Below, one piece after another: positions 6,426-12,434 of a DNA stretch of 13,612 bases (positions within the stretch are counted from its first letter, which is position 1; each line of letters opens with the position of its first letter). This stretch comes from Lachnospiraceae bacterium (GTDB taxonomy: Bacteria; Bacillota; Clostridia; Lachnospirales; Lachnospiraceae): positions 2,491-16,102 of the forward strand of contig DPJQ01000111.1 of NCBI GenBank assembly GCA_003542935.1. Reading direction: 5' to 3'. Position numbers and translations under genes: made by a program. The notes below the pieces were generated by a model, which made no database searches, was not told where the DNA came from, and saw only the letters and a program-made list of their open reading frames with translations.

Positions 6426-6514
6426 TCAGATGCCGGATAGGATCCCCACAAGTGGCAGCGCCATGGACGGATCAGATACCGGACATGATCCCCATAAGCG
6501 GCAGCATCACCGAC
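6426..6514 (-). repeat. Duplicated 3' tail of the pilC-like gene
   Basis: The last 43 bases of the pilC-like gene (6472-6514) recur just downstream at 6426-6468 with 34 of 43 identities. The in-gene copy encodes VMLPLMGIMSGI-stop. The downstream copy, in a different frame relative to the gene (offset 46 bases), still encodes MALPLVGILSGI-stop. Many differences are synonymous or swap similar hydrophobic residues. The second copy is not expressed as part of the current protein. Confidence 0.85.
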
Positions 6515-7506
6515 AGCAGGATCACTCCCACAATCAGGGACAGCAGGATCACCAGCGTAGGCTCCAATACCGCCAGCATGTTGTTCATGCGGGTGTCGAT
6601 ATCATCCTGGCAGAGGTCAGCAATCTGTTCCATTACCTGGTCCATGGAACCGGTTTTGGCGCCGATGGACGCCATACGTGCATAAACACCCGTAAACATG
6701 CCCGAGGAAAACAATGCCTGGGAGATATCTTCCCCTTGATTGACCGCTTCCTGGCAACGGCTGATCTTTTCCTGAAATACAGGATCGTCGTTCAAGGCCG
6801 TCACAAGCTCCATGCTGCGCTCCGGATTCAGGCCGCTGCTCAGGGTCAGAGCCATACCGCTGGCAAAACGGCAGGCGGCGGTATTCTCATAAATGGTTCG
6901 GATCGGTTTTAACCGATATCCCAGAGAGCGGAACATCTTTTTACCGGATGCGGTACGTGTACCAAAGATGGCAAAGCCTGCCAGAACCAGCAAAAGAACG
7001 ATAAACACAGCGGAATAACGGCTGATGGCAGTTCCCGCCTGCATCAGAGCCCGGGAAAAGCCGGTCAGCTCCGAACCGAGCTGGATGAATACCTGATTAA
7101 AGATTGGCAGAACCTTTACCAACAGAACGACAATGACGGCTGCCATCATACCGGTCATAATCAGAGGATATGTAATAGAGCCGCGGATACTCCTGCGGAT
7201 GGATTCCTCGCGCTCATAGTGATTTTTCAGGGCTTCCATGACTTCGTCCAAAGTACCTGTCTCTTCCCCGATCTGAACCATATGCAGCATGTAAGCGGGA
7301 CAGATCCCGGCCTTTTCCAGGGAAAGGTACAGGCTTCCAGTCTCCTGCATCTCGGAAAGAAGAGCTTCCAGTACCTCCTTTTCTTCAGGGGACGCCGCAT
7401 CCTCCAGCATGATAGACAGCCCTTCTATGGCAGAGATCCCGGCCCGCAGGACCAGGGCAGTCTGCCCACAGAAAGAAGACAACTCCGTATTGGAAAATGG
7501 TTTCAT
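6472..7506 (-). CDS. pilC: Type IV pilus platform protein PilC / GspF family
   Basis: A 344-residue inner-membrane platform protein that links the motor ATPase to pilin subunits. Two T2SSF domains are visible (about 8-135 and 210-336), each with the family motif near a helix turn: GEETGTLDEVM (80-90) and GAKTGSMDQVM (282-291). Hydrophobic segments fall near 113-134, 165-184 and 315-337, ending in the typical LLSVMLPLMGI. Length is slightly short of classical PilC (about 400), mainly because the N-terminal extension is missing. Start chosen: ATG 7506, directly after CGGAGG. An ATG at 7524 would place this ribosome-binding site inside the gene. It lies 41 bases after the lipoprotein gene with no terminator between, so it is probably cotranscribed. 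A diverged duplicate of its tail follows the stop. Confidence 0.9.
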   Translation of the reverse strand: MKPFSNTELSSFCGQTALVLRAGISAIEGLSIMLEDAASPEEKEVLEALLSEMQETGSLYLSLEKAGICPAYMLHMVQIGEETGTLDEVMEALKNHYEREESIRRSIRGSITYPLIMTGMMAAVIVVLLVKVLPIFNQVFIQLGSELTGFSRALMQAGTAISRYSAVFIVLLLVLAGFAIFGTRTASGKKMFRSLGYRLKPIRTIYENTAACRFASGMALTLSSGLNPERSMELVTALNDDPVFQEKISRCQEAVNQGEDISQALFSSGMFTGVYARMASIGAKTGSMDQVMEQIADLCQDDIDTRMNNMLAVLEPTLVILLSLIVGVILLSVMLPLMGIMSGI

Positions 7507-7547
7507 AACCGACCTCCGTTTCATGAAAGTAGTGTTGTATAAAATAT

Positions 7548-8579
7548 TCAGTAGAAAAATTTCTCTGTGTAATTGTCGCCGTCACCGATATACATCTTTA
7601 CGGACTCTTTATTATTATTGGCTGCCAGCGTCGGGTCCATCAGAGACCAGCTTTTTCCGTCAAACTCGATGATAGAGTCCACCCATCCGATTTCTTTCAG
7701 ATAAACACTGATCCAGGCGTGATAGGCCTCACCGGAATAGCCTACCACCAGCCGGGTGGGAACTCCCTGACACCGCAGCAAAACAGCCATCAGCGAGGCG
7801 TAATCAAAGCAGATGCCCTTTCCTGTCTCCATAGTACGGGTAGAGTCCGGCAGGTAACCGGCCGTGACTGTAGCGGCCAATTCTTCGTCGTACGTAATAT
7901 TCTCCGTTACATAATGGTACACCTGTTCCACATAATCCAGATCATTGGAAGAATTGCCGGACAATTTTGCACCGTAGGCGACAGCTTTGTCCCCGGGGGC
8001 ATACCATACGTATTGATTGGGATACAAAAAGGGTAGAAATTCATCTCGGATCTGAGCTTCAATATCCTGGGAAAAGATCAACGCATACAGACCATCCCGG
8101 GCGGGTTCATAGATTTCCAGGTGATAAGCGCCGTCGCCTCCTGACAGAGGAAACGTCTCATAATCACCCGGTGAAAGTATATAGCTGTAGACGGAACCGT
8201 CAGGAACCGTAAACTGCAGCCTTGCCAGCTCCAGATCCCCCTGGTAACGCACCATTACATACCCTTCGGAAATGTTGGACGCATCTATGGAAACGGTGTC
8301 GTCTTCATAAACCGTAGTTCCCGAGGCCTCCGGAACCAGGCATTCCTGCAGAGTAGTCCGTTGTTCCGCTGTATGGTTTTCACTCTCGGAAGCCGCGGCG
8401 GAAGTATTAGCGGTAGCTGCGGCAGAAGCACTGCCGGAAGCCGCGGCAGAGACTTTGCCGGAGGTACTGGAAGAAGCGTTGCCGGAAGCTGCGCCGGAAG
8501 TCTGGCTGGAACAGCCGCCGAAGAAGACCGGAGCAAAAAATATAAGAAATACACAGAGAAAAGATCGCCATCTGTGCAT
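7548..8579 (-). CDS. Transglutaminase-like lipoprotein
   Basis: A 343-residue secreted lipoprotein, first gene of the pilus operon. The signal peptide (1-22) ends in FGGC, with Cys23 as the expected lipidated residue. Phe at -3 is unusual for a lipobox. Residues 24-66 are a low-complexity Ser/Ala/Gly linker. A beta-rich domain (about 85-175) precedes a transglutaminase-like core with the Cys-His-Asp triad: GKGICFDYA (C257), YHAWISVY (H287) and LMDPTL (D315). The fold may act as a transglutaminase, a cysteine protease or an amidase, and substrates are unknown. Start: GAGAGGAGG lies about 6 bases before ATG 8579. A consensus promoter (8645-8672) drives the gene and probably the whole operon. 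A surface-anchored enzyme here might process or cross-link pilus components, which is inference from position. Confidence 0.85.
   Translation of the reverse strand: MHRWRSFLCVFLIFFAPVFFGGCSSQTSGAASGNASSSTSGKVSAAASGSASAAATANTSAAASESENHTAEQRTTLQECLVPEASGTTVYEDDTVSIDASNISEGYVMVRYQGDLELARLQFTVPDGSVYSYILSPGDYETFPLSGGDGAYHLEIYEPARDGLYALIFSQDIEAQIRDEFLPFLYPNQYVWYAPGDKAVAYGAKLSGNSSNDLDYVEQVYHYVTENITYDEELAATVTAGYLPDSTRTMETGKGICFDYASLMAVLLRCQGVPTRLVVGYSGEAYHAWISVYLKEIGWVDSIIEFDGKSWSLMDPTLAANNNKESVKMYIGDGDNYTEKFFY
8390..8512 (-). repeat. Low-complexity Ser/Ala/Gly linker coding repeat
   Basis: Imperfect short repeats based on GCCGGAAGC or GCCGCGGC recur through this stretch and encode the linker of the lipoprotein (about residues 25-65). 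The units are degenerate rather than identical, so it is more likely a flexible surface spacer than an active slippage locus. Confidence 0.6.
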
Positions 8580-8644
8580 GGGAAACCTCCTCTCACCGGA
8601 ACAGGCCGGCAGATATATGATGAAAAACAATCTTTCCTGATTAT

Positions 8645-8672
8645 ATTATAATCAAAAACCGCCGGATTGCAA
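8645..8672 (-). promoter_or_regulatory. Promoter of the lipoprotein-pilus operon
   Basis: On the minus strand, TTGCAA (8667-8672) and TATAAT (8645-8650) are separated by 16 bases. A second overlapping TATAAT lies at 8640-8645. The leader to ATG 8579 would be about 58 bases. It is the only good promoter between the P-type ATPase stop and the lipoprotein gene, and no terminator is visible until 3448, so it may drive all seven genes. Confidence 0.72.
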
Positions 8673-8674
8673 TA

Positions 8675-8704
8675 CTTTTGATGGTCTTCAACCATATCCA
8701 AAAG
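8675..8704 (-). promoter_or_regulatory. Hairpin between the P-type ATPase and pilus promoter
   Basis: CTTTTG plus ATGGT (8675-8685) pairs with ACCAT and CAAAAG (8691-8704), leaving a 3-base bulge and a 5-base loop. It lies 2 bases upstream of the -35 of the pilus operon promoter. No T-tract follows on the minus strand. It could be a weak terminator for the ATPase gene or an operator for the pilus promoter. Confidence 0.3.
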
Positions 8705-8745
8705 CACATGAAATCCAAGCGGCTTTAACTGGACTGTAGGATTTT

Positions 8746-10614
8746 CTATTCAAATTTCCTGTCATAGAGCAAGGCGGCGATCAGAACCACGAAGCAGGAG
8801 CCCGCATTGTGCACCAGGGCGCCGGTGGTGGGAGTCAGAATGCCCAACACGGAGCAGGTCACGGCAACAAAATTGATGCACATGGACAGGGTGATGCTGA
8901 GACGGATGGTGAATGCCGTGGCGTTGGACAGCCGTTTCAGATATGGGATTTTGGACAGGTCGTCGCCCATCAGGGCAATGTCCGCCGCTTCCACTGCGAT
9001 ATCGCTCCCCATGGCTCCCATGGCGGCCCCCACCTGGGCGGTTTTCAGGGCGGGGGCATCGTTTACGCCGTCGCCGATCATGCATACGCAGTGCCCTTCT
9101 GCCTGTAAGCTTTGGATACTGTCCACTTTGCCTTCGGGCAGCAGCTCGGCCTTCACAGCCCGGATTCCGGCCTGGGCGGCAAAATAATCCGCTGTTTTTT
9201 GGTTGTCACCCGTCAAAAGCACCACGTTCGTATTCATGGCGAGAAGCTGCCCGGTCATGGCTTTGGCCTCCGGCCGCAGCACGTCAGACAGGGCGATCAG
9301 GCCGATGCAGCGGTTTTCATCGGCGACAAGGACAGAGGCTTTTCCCTGGGACTGCAGGCGGTTCAGAGTCTCTCTGGCATCCGTGGGGAGAGGGATGCCG
9401 TTTTGTACTATGTATTTTTCACTGCCCAGGTACAGGGTTTTTCCCTGTACATCGGCGGAGATCCCTTTTCCGCTGTGCATCCGGAAGGCGGATATCTTCT
9501 GTAAAACGATATTTTCTTTTCCTGCGTGTTCCGTGATGGCTTTTCCCAGGGGGTGTTCGCTCCTCGCCTCGGCAGAGGCGGCCAGGGTGAGCAGCCCTTT
9601 TTTATCTATGGTGTCATCAAAAGACAGAATATCGCTCACCTCCGGTCTTCCGTAGGTGAGGGTACCCGTTTTATCAAAGGCTATGGTATCTACTTTACCC
9701 ATTTTCTCCAGAGCTTCTCCGGACTTAATGATGACACCGTGCTTTGTGGCCTGGCCGATGGCCGCCATGATGGCGGTGGGGGTGGCCAATACCAGGGCAC
9801 AGGGACAGAAGACCACCAACACCGTCACGGCCCGGATGATGTCCCGGGTGACAAGGCCTGCGGCGATGGCGATGATCAGGGCTACGGGCACGAGCAGGCT
9901 GGCCGCCCGGTCGGCGATCCTCTGCATGGGAGCCCGTTTGTTTTCTGCGTCCTGTACCATTTGGATCAATTTCTGCAGAGAGCTGTCCTGTCCCGCCCGG
10001 GTCACTTTTATGTCCATGGAGCCGAAGCAGTTCATGGTTCCGCAGAACACTTTATCCCCGGGAATCTTGTCTACGGGCAGGGATTCTCCGGTCATGACAG
10101 ACTGATCCACCGAAGTTTCTCCGTTCAGAATAATTCCGTCGGCGGGGACAGTCTCCCCCGGCAGTATCCGCAGGATATCGTCACATTGAATCCTGTCCGC
10201 AGGGATCATCTTTTCTTCTGTACCTGTGATTTTACGCCCTTTGAGGGGTGCCAGGCCGATCAGTTTCTTCAGGCCTTTTTTTGCCCTGTCTGTGGTCATA
10301 TCTTCAAGGATGGCCCCGATTTCCATGATAAACACCACTTCCCCCGCGGCAAACAGATCTCCGATGGCAATGGCGGCGGCCATGGCGATACAGATCAGCA
10401 GGGCAGAGGATATCTTGCTGATACCCTTGTTGTAAATGATCCTCCATATGGCCAGGTACAGCAGGGGGATCCCGCAGATGATCACGGTGATCCACGCCGG
10501 GTCTGCAGGCAGGATCAGCCCTGTCCGCGGAAGGATGAAGCTTAAGACGAGAAAAACCCCGCCTGTGATAGTCATCGGTAATCCTGCCAGAAAATCATTG
10601 ATACGTTTGATCAT
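8746..10614 (-). CDS. Heavy-metal P1B-type ATPase lacking an N-terminal metal-binding domain
   Basis: A 622-residue metal-exporting P-type ATPase of the inner membrane. The actuator domain holds TGES (175-178). Membrane helix 6 has CPC (270-272). The phosphorylation site is DKTGT (D314). The nucleotide domain has the HP motif (SEHP, 352-355), and the hinge is GDGVNDAP (514-521). There is no N-terminal HMA (CxxC) domain: the protein starts MIKRINDFL and enters the first helix almost at once. Helix 8 reads LVHNAGSCFVVL rather than the Asp-x-Gly expected of CadA/ZntA, and helix 7 lacks the usual Lys. The ending recalls CtpC-like ATPases. The metal could be Zn, Mn, Fe or another. Start: GAGAGG just before ATG 10614. 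Upstream in-frame ATGs (10665, 10752) have no ribosome-binding site. It is divergent from a TetR gene, its likely regulator. Confidence 0.9.
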   Translation of the reverse strand: MIKRINDFLAGLPMTITGGVFLVLSFILPRTGLILPADPAWITVIICGIPLLYLAIWRIIYNKGISKISSALLICIAMAAAIAIGDLFAAGEVVFIMEIGAILEDMTTDRAKKGLKKLIGLAPLKGRKITGTEEKMIPADRIQCDDILRILPGETVPADGIILNGETSVDQSVMTGESLPVDKIPGDKVFCGTMNCFGSMDIKVTRAGQDSSLQKLIQMVQDAENKRAPMQRIADRAASLLVPVALIIAIAAGLVTRDIIRAVTVLVVFCPCALVLATPTAIMAAIGQATKHGVIIKSGEALEKMGKVDTIAFDKTGTLTYGRPEVSDILSFDDTIDKKGLLTLAASAEARSEHPLGKAITEHAGKENIVLQKISAFRMHSGKGISADVQGKTLYLGSEKYIVQNGIPLPTDARETLNRLQSQGKASVLVADENRCIGLIALSDVLRPEAKAMTGQLLAMNTNVVLLTGDNQKTADYFAAQAGIRAVKAELLPEGKVDSIQSLQAEGHCVCMIGDGVNDAPALKTAQVGAAMGAMGSDIAVEAADIALMGDDLSKIPYLKRLSNATAFTIRLSITLSMCINFVAVTCSVLGILTPTTGALVHNAGSCFVVLIAALLYDRKFE

Positions 10615-10628
10615 AGCCACCTCTCCCG

Positions 10629-10657
10629 TTGACAGCTCCTCTGACAAGCTGTACAAT
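10629..10657 (+). promoter_or_regulatory. Near-consensus promoter facing the TetR gene, with internal dyad
   Basis: TTGACA (10629-10634), a 17-base spacer and TACAAT (10652-10657) form a near-perfect plus-strand promoter. ACAGCT (10632-10637) and AGCTGT (10647-10652) form a dyad centred at 10642 that spans the spacer, with 8 of 10 base pairs matching. This is a classic position for a TetR-type operator. A transcript from here would reach the TetR gene after a leader of about 235 bases containing the MITE-like hairpin. In the minus direction the dyad lies in the ATPase mRNA leader. Confidence 0.55.
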
Positions 10658-10689
10658 CTATTCATTACAAAACACTTTGTCCAGTATCT

Positions 10690-10717
10690 ATTGTAGCATT
10701 CTGAAAAAACAGTGCAA
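10690..10717 (-). promoter_or_regulatory. Promoter of the P-type ATPase gene
   Basis: On the minus strand, TTGCAC (10712-10717), 16 bases, then TACAAT (10690-10695). The expected start near 10683 gives a leader of about 69 bases to ATG 10614, passing through the dyad at 10632-10652. The divergent plus-strand promoter lies downstream of it, so the two transcripts would overlap by about 20 bases. Confidence 0.6.
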
Positions 10718-10734
10718 GAAATAAAAAAACAGAT

Positions 10735-10752
10735 ATGTCCAATACGGGACAT
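10735..10752. promoter_or_regulatory. 18-bp dyad ATGTCC-N6-GGACAT, candidate operator
   Basis: A perfect inverted repeat with 6-base arms and a 6-base centre lies 18 bases upstream of the -35 of the ATPase promoter. Its size and position fit a dimeric regulator binding site, for the adjacent TetR protein or another factor. Binding is inferred only from symmetry. Confidence 0.4.
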
Positions 10753-10778
10753 TTCGGGGAAAATGTACAGGAGCGAAG

Positions 10779-10826
10779 CAATGTCAGTAACTTAAGCTCG
10801 GACGCTGCCGTATGTTACTGACATTG
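10779..10826. mobile_element. MITE-like palindromic element, short copy (48 bp)
   Basis: CAATGTCAGTAAC (10779-10791) and GTTACTGACATTG (10814-10826) are a perfect 13-bp inverted repeat around a 22-base loop. The left end and loop share AATGTCA, ACTTAA and CGGACGCTRCC with the 107-bp element at 8-114, so the two are clearly related. This copy lacks the internal stem of the long copy. No target-site duplication is evident in the flanks. Confidence 0.65.
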
Positions 10827-10846
10827 GCAGTGAAATATTCCATTAT
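10818..10846 (+). promoter_or_regulatory. Possible TetR-gene promoter using the MITE-like right arm
   Basis: CTGACA (10818-10823) lies within the right arm of the short palindromic element, followed by a 17-base spacer and CATTAT (10841-10846, 4 of 6 to consensus). It would give a leader of about 47 bases. It is an alternative to the better-matching but more distant promoter at 10629-10657. Confidence 0.3.
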
Positions 10847-10899
10847 TAAAAAAATTTTCAATGGTTGGAGTTTCCTTGACGATTGTAGCAGGAGGTTTT

Positions 10900-11457
10900 A
10901 TGGACAGAAGGCAGCAAAAGACGCGGCAGGCCATATTTCAGGCGTTTGGCAGTCTGCTGGAGAGGAAAAATTTTGGGGATATCACGGTACAGGAGATCAT
11001 AGACGAAGCGAATGTGGGAAGGAGTACTTTCTATACTCATTTTGAGACGAAGGATGAGCTTTTGAAAGCGATGTGTACGGAAATTTTTCAACATGTGTTT
11101 TCGGAAAATTTAAAACAGGAGAGTAACCATGATTTTTCCCATGCCGGACATGATTTTGAGAAGGAGATTACCCATGTGCTGTATCACCTGCAGGAGAACA
11201 GAAAGAATCTGAGAGGGCTTTTTTCCTGCGAGAGCGGCGATATTTTTATGGGCTATTTGAAAGATTATCTGCGGGAGATGTTTCTCCCGCAGATCGACGG
11301 GCTGCACTGCCGTGCGCCTGCAGATTATGTGCTGAACCATGCGGTGTGCAGTTTTTCCGAGACAGTGAAGTGGTGGATCGTGGGGCATGAACAGTACAGC
11401 CCGGAGCAGGTGGCGGAGTTTTTTATGGAATGTGTAAGTTACAGCCGCTTTTCATAA
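10900..11457 (+). CDS. TetR/AcrR-family transcriptional regulator
   Basis: A 185-residue DNA-binding regulator. The N-terminal helix-turn-helix domain (about 5-52) is clear: TRQAIFQAFGSLLERKNFGD then ITVQEIIDEANVGRSTFYTH and FETKDELL. The C-terminal part looks like the TetR_C_8-type ligand/dimerisation domain. It is rich in His: H77, H81, H84, H92 and H96 lie within 20 residues, with C110, H136, C137, H147, C150 and H163 further on. Start: AGGAGG lies 5 bases before ATG 10900. An upstream ATG at 10861 would add 13 residues without a ribosome-binding site. It is divergent from the metal P-type ATPase and probably regulates it and itself. The His/Cys set makes metal sensing plausible (compare the TetR-family zinc sensor SczA), but this is inference. 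The 3' end overlaps the convergent YitT-family gene by 19 bases. Confidence 0.88.
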   Translation: MDRRQQKTRQAIFQAFGSLLERKNFGDITVQEIIDEANVGRSTFYTHFETKDELLKAMCTEIFQHVFSENLKQESNHDFSHAGHDFEKEITHVLYHLQENRKNLRGLFSCESGDIFMGYLKDYLREMFLPQIDGLHCRAPADYVLNHAVCSFSETVKWWIVGHEQYSPEQVAEFFMECVSYSRFS

Positions 11458-12314
11458 TTGCCGATCACCATACTTCCCTCGGTGATGGAGACGAAGGCCT
11501 GAGGATCGATCTCCCGGACGATCTGTTTGATCCGGTTCACCTCGTATTTGGAGGCGATGATGTAGAGGACATGCTCCTTTTCATGGGTGTAGGCACCTTC
11601 GCCGTCCCAGCAGGTGACGCCTCTTTTCAGCTGCCGCATGATCTCCGAGGCGATGCCTTTCTTTTTGCTGATGATCAGTACGCTCACATTAATATTCTGA
11701 ATATGGATCTTGTCGGTGGTGAGGCTGGCCGTCGTGGCAAAGATCAGAGAGTAGATGACGATCTCCAGATCGAACAGGGCCAGACAGACGGCGTAGATCG
11801 CGGCATTGATCAGGATGGTAATCTTGCCCACGCTCATATTTTTATATATTTTGGAGCAGATAAGGCCCACGATCTCCAACCCGCCGCTGCAGGCATGGCC
11901 CCGCAGTACCAGACCGCTGCCGGTGCCGCAGACGATACCGCCCACGATACAGGCGGTCAGATAATCGTCGATAATCGGCGTCTTCGGGATCGGCAGAAAC
12001 AGCATCATGGCGGACTGGAGGGCCACCATGGTCAGAGTTTTGACGGTAAAGCGTTTGCCCAGTACGCGATAGCCCGCATATAAAAGCGGGATATTCAGGA
12101 TGAAATAGATGATACTGGCGATGTTGACGGTTCTGAGAAATTCCAGATGTAAAATATTGATAAAGAGGTAGGAGAGCAGCTGGGCAATACCCAGCGGGCC
12201 GCCGCTGAACAGGTTCATCGGTACGATGAAGGTGTTGAAGCCGAAGGCGTAGATCAGGCTGCCCCCAAGGATGTAGGTGAGTTGTATGCTGCGCTCCTGT
12301 ATGTTCTTGTTCAT
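11439..12314 (-). CDS. YitT-family membrane protein (DUF161/DUF2179)
   Basis: A 291-residue protein of the YitT family, widespread in Firmicutes and of unknown biochemical function. The first ~210 residues hold about five hydrophobic segments, with family patterns such as GGSLIYAFGFNTFIVPMNLF, FSGGPLGIAQLL and RGHACSGGLEIVGLI. The C-terminal cytoplasmic domain (about 215-288, DUF2179) includes VTCWDGEGAYTHEKEHVLYI and ends near FVSITEGSMVIG. Length and order are normal. The start ATG 12314 has only a weak ribosome-binding site (AAGAAAG). It lies 120 bases after etfA on the same strand with a hairpin but no clear terminator between, so it could be part of the etf transcript or have its own promoter. 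Its 3' end overlaps the TetR gene. Confidence 0.9.
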   Translation of the reverse strand: MNKNIQERSIQLTYILGGSLIYAFGFNTFIVPMNLFSGGPLGIAQLLSYLFINILHLEFLRTVNIASIIYFILNIPLLYAGYRVLGKRFTVKTLTMVALQSAMMLFLPIPKTPIIDDYLTACIVGGIVCGTGSGLVLRGHACSGGLEIVGLICSKIYKNMSVGKITILINAAIYAVCLALFDLEIVIYSLIFATTASLTTDKIHIQNINVSVLIISKKKGIASEIMRQLKRGVTCWDGEGAYTHEKEHVLYIIASKYEVNRIKQIVREIDPQAFVSITEGSMVIGNYEKRL

Positions 12315-12369
12315 GTCTTTCTTGTATACTCCCTGTGTAAATTATTTTTGGGCCAGGATCGGATGCCCG

Positions 12370-12400
12370 GTTACAGTTCAGTCGGTAGACAGACTGTAAC
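12370..12400. repeat. Hairpin related to the 2820-2846 repeat
   Basis: GTTACAGT (12370-12377) and ACTGTAAC (12393-12400) form a perfect 8-bp stem with a 15-base loop in the gap between etfA and the YitT-family gene. Read against the reverse complement of 2820-2846, both share GTxACxGT followed by TCAGT, and the two differing arm positions are compensated on the other arm. There is no T-tract, so a terminator role is doubtful. Confidence 0.5.
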
Positions 12401-12434
12401 GGAATCTGCCCATTTGAAGTTTGCCTGCGGCGGG

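Noticed and set aside
6409..6912. Plus-strand His/Gln/Asp-rich open frame opposite pilC
   Set aside because: The metal-binding-looking composition is a shadow of the pilC coding strand, which has two T2SSF domains and a good start.
8361..8651. Gly/Ser-rich plus-strand open frame opposite the lipoprotein linker
   Set aside because: It is produced by the repetitive Ser/Ala linker codons of the minus-strand gene. There is no independent support.
9526..10545. Long plus-strand open frame (339 codons) rich in Gly, Asp and His
   Set aside because: It is wholly antisense to the P-type ATPase, whose motifs are complete. The odd composition is what codon-biased genes give on the opposite strand. No ribosome-binding site was seen.
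10615..10752. Longer start for the P-type ATPase adding 46 residues with Cys and His
   Set aside because: The extension would lie across the promoter and dyads, has no ribosome-binding site, and lacks an HMA-type CxxC. The ATG at 10614 has a good one.
12351..12369. GGGCC...GCCC stem near the YitT-family start as a terminator for etfA
   Set aside because: The stem is only four to five pairs, and on the minus strand it is followed by A residues, not T, so it does not fit an intrinsic terminator in that direction.
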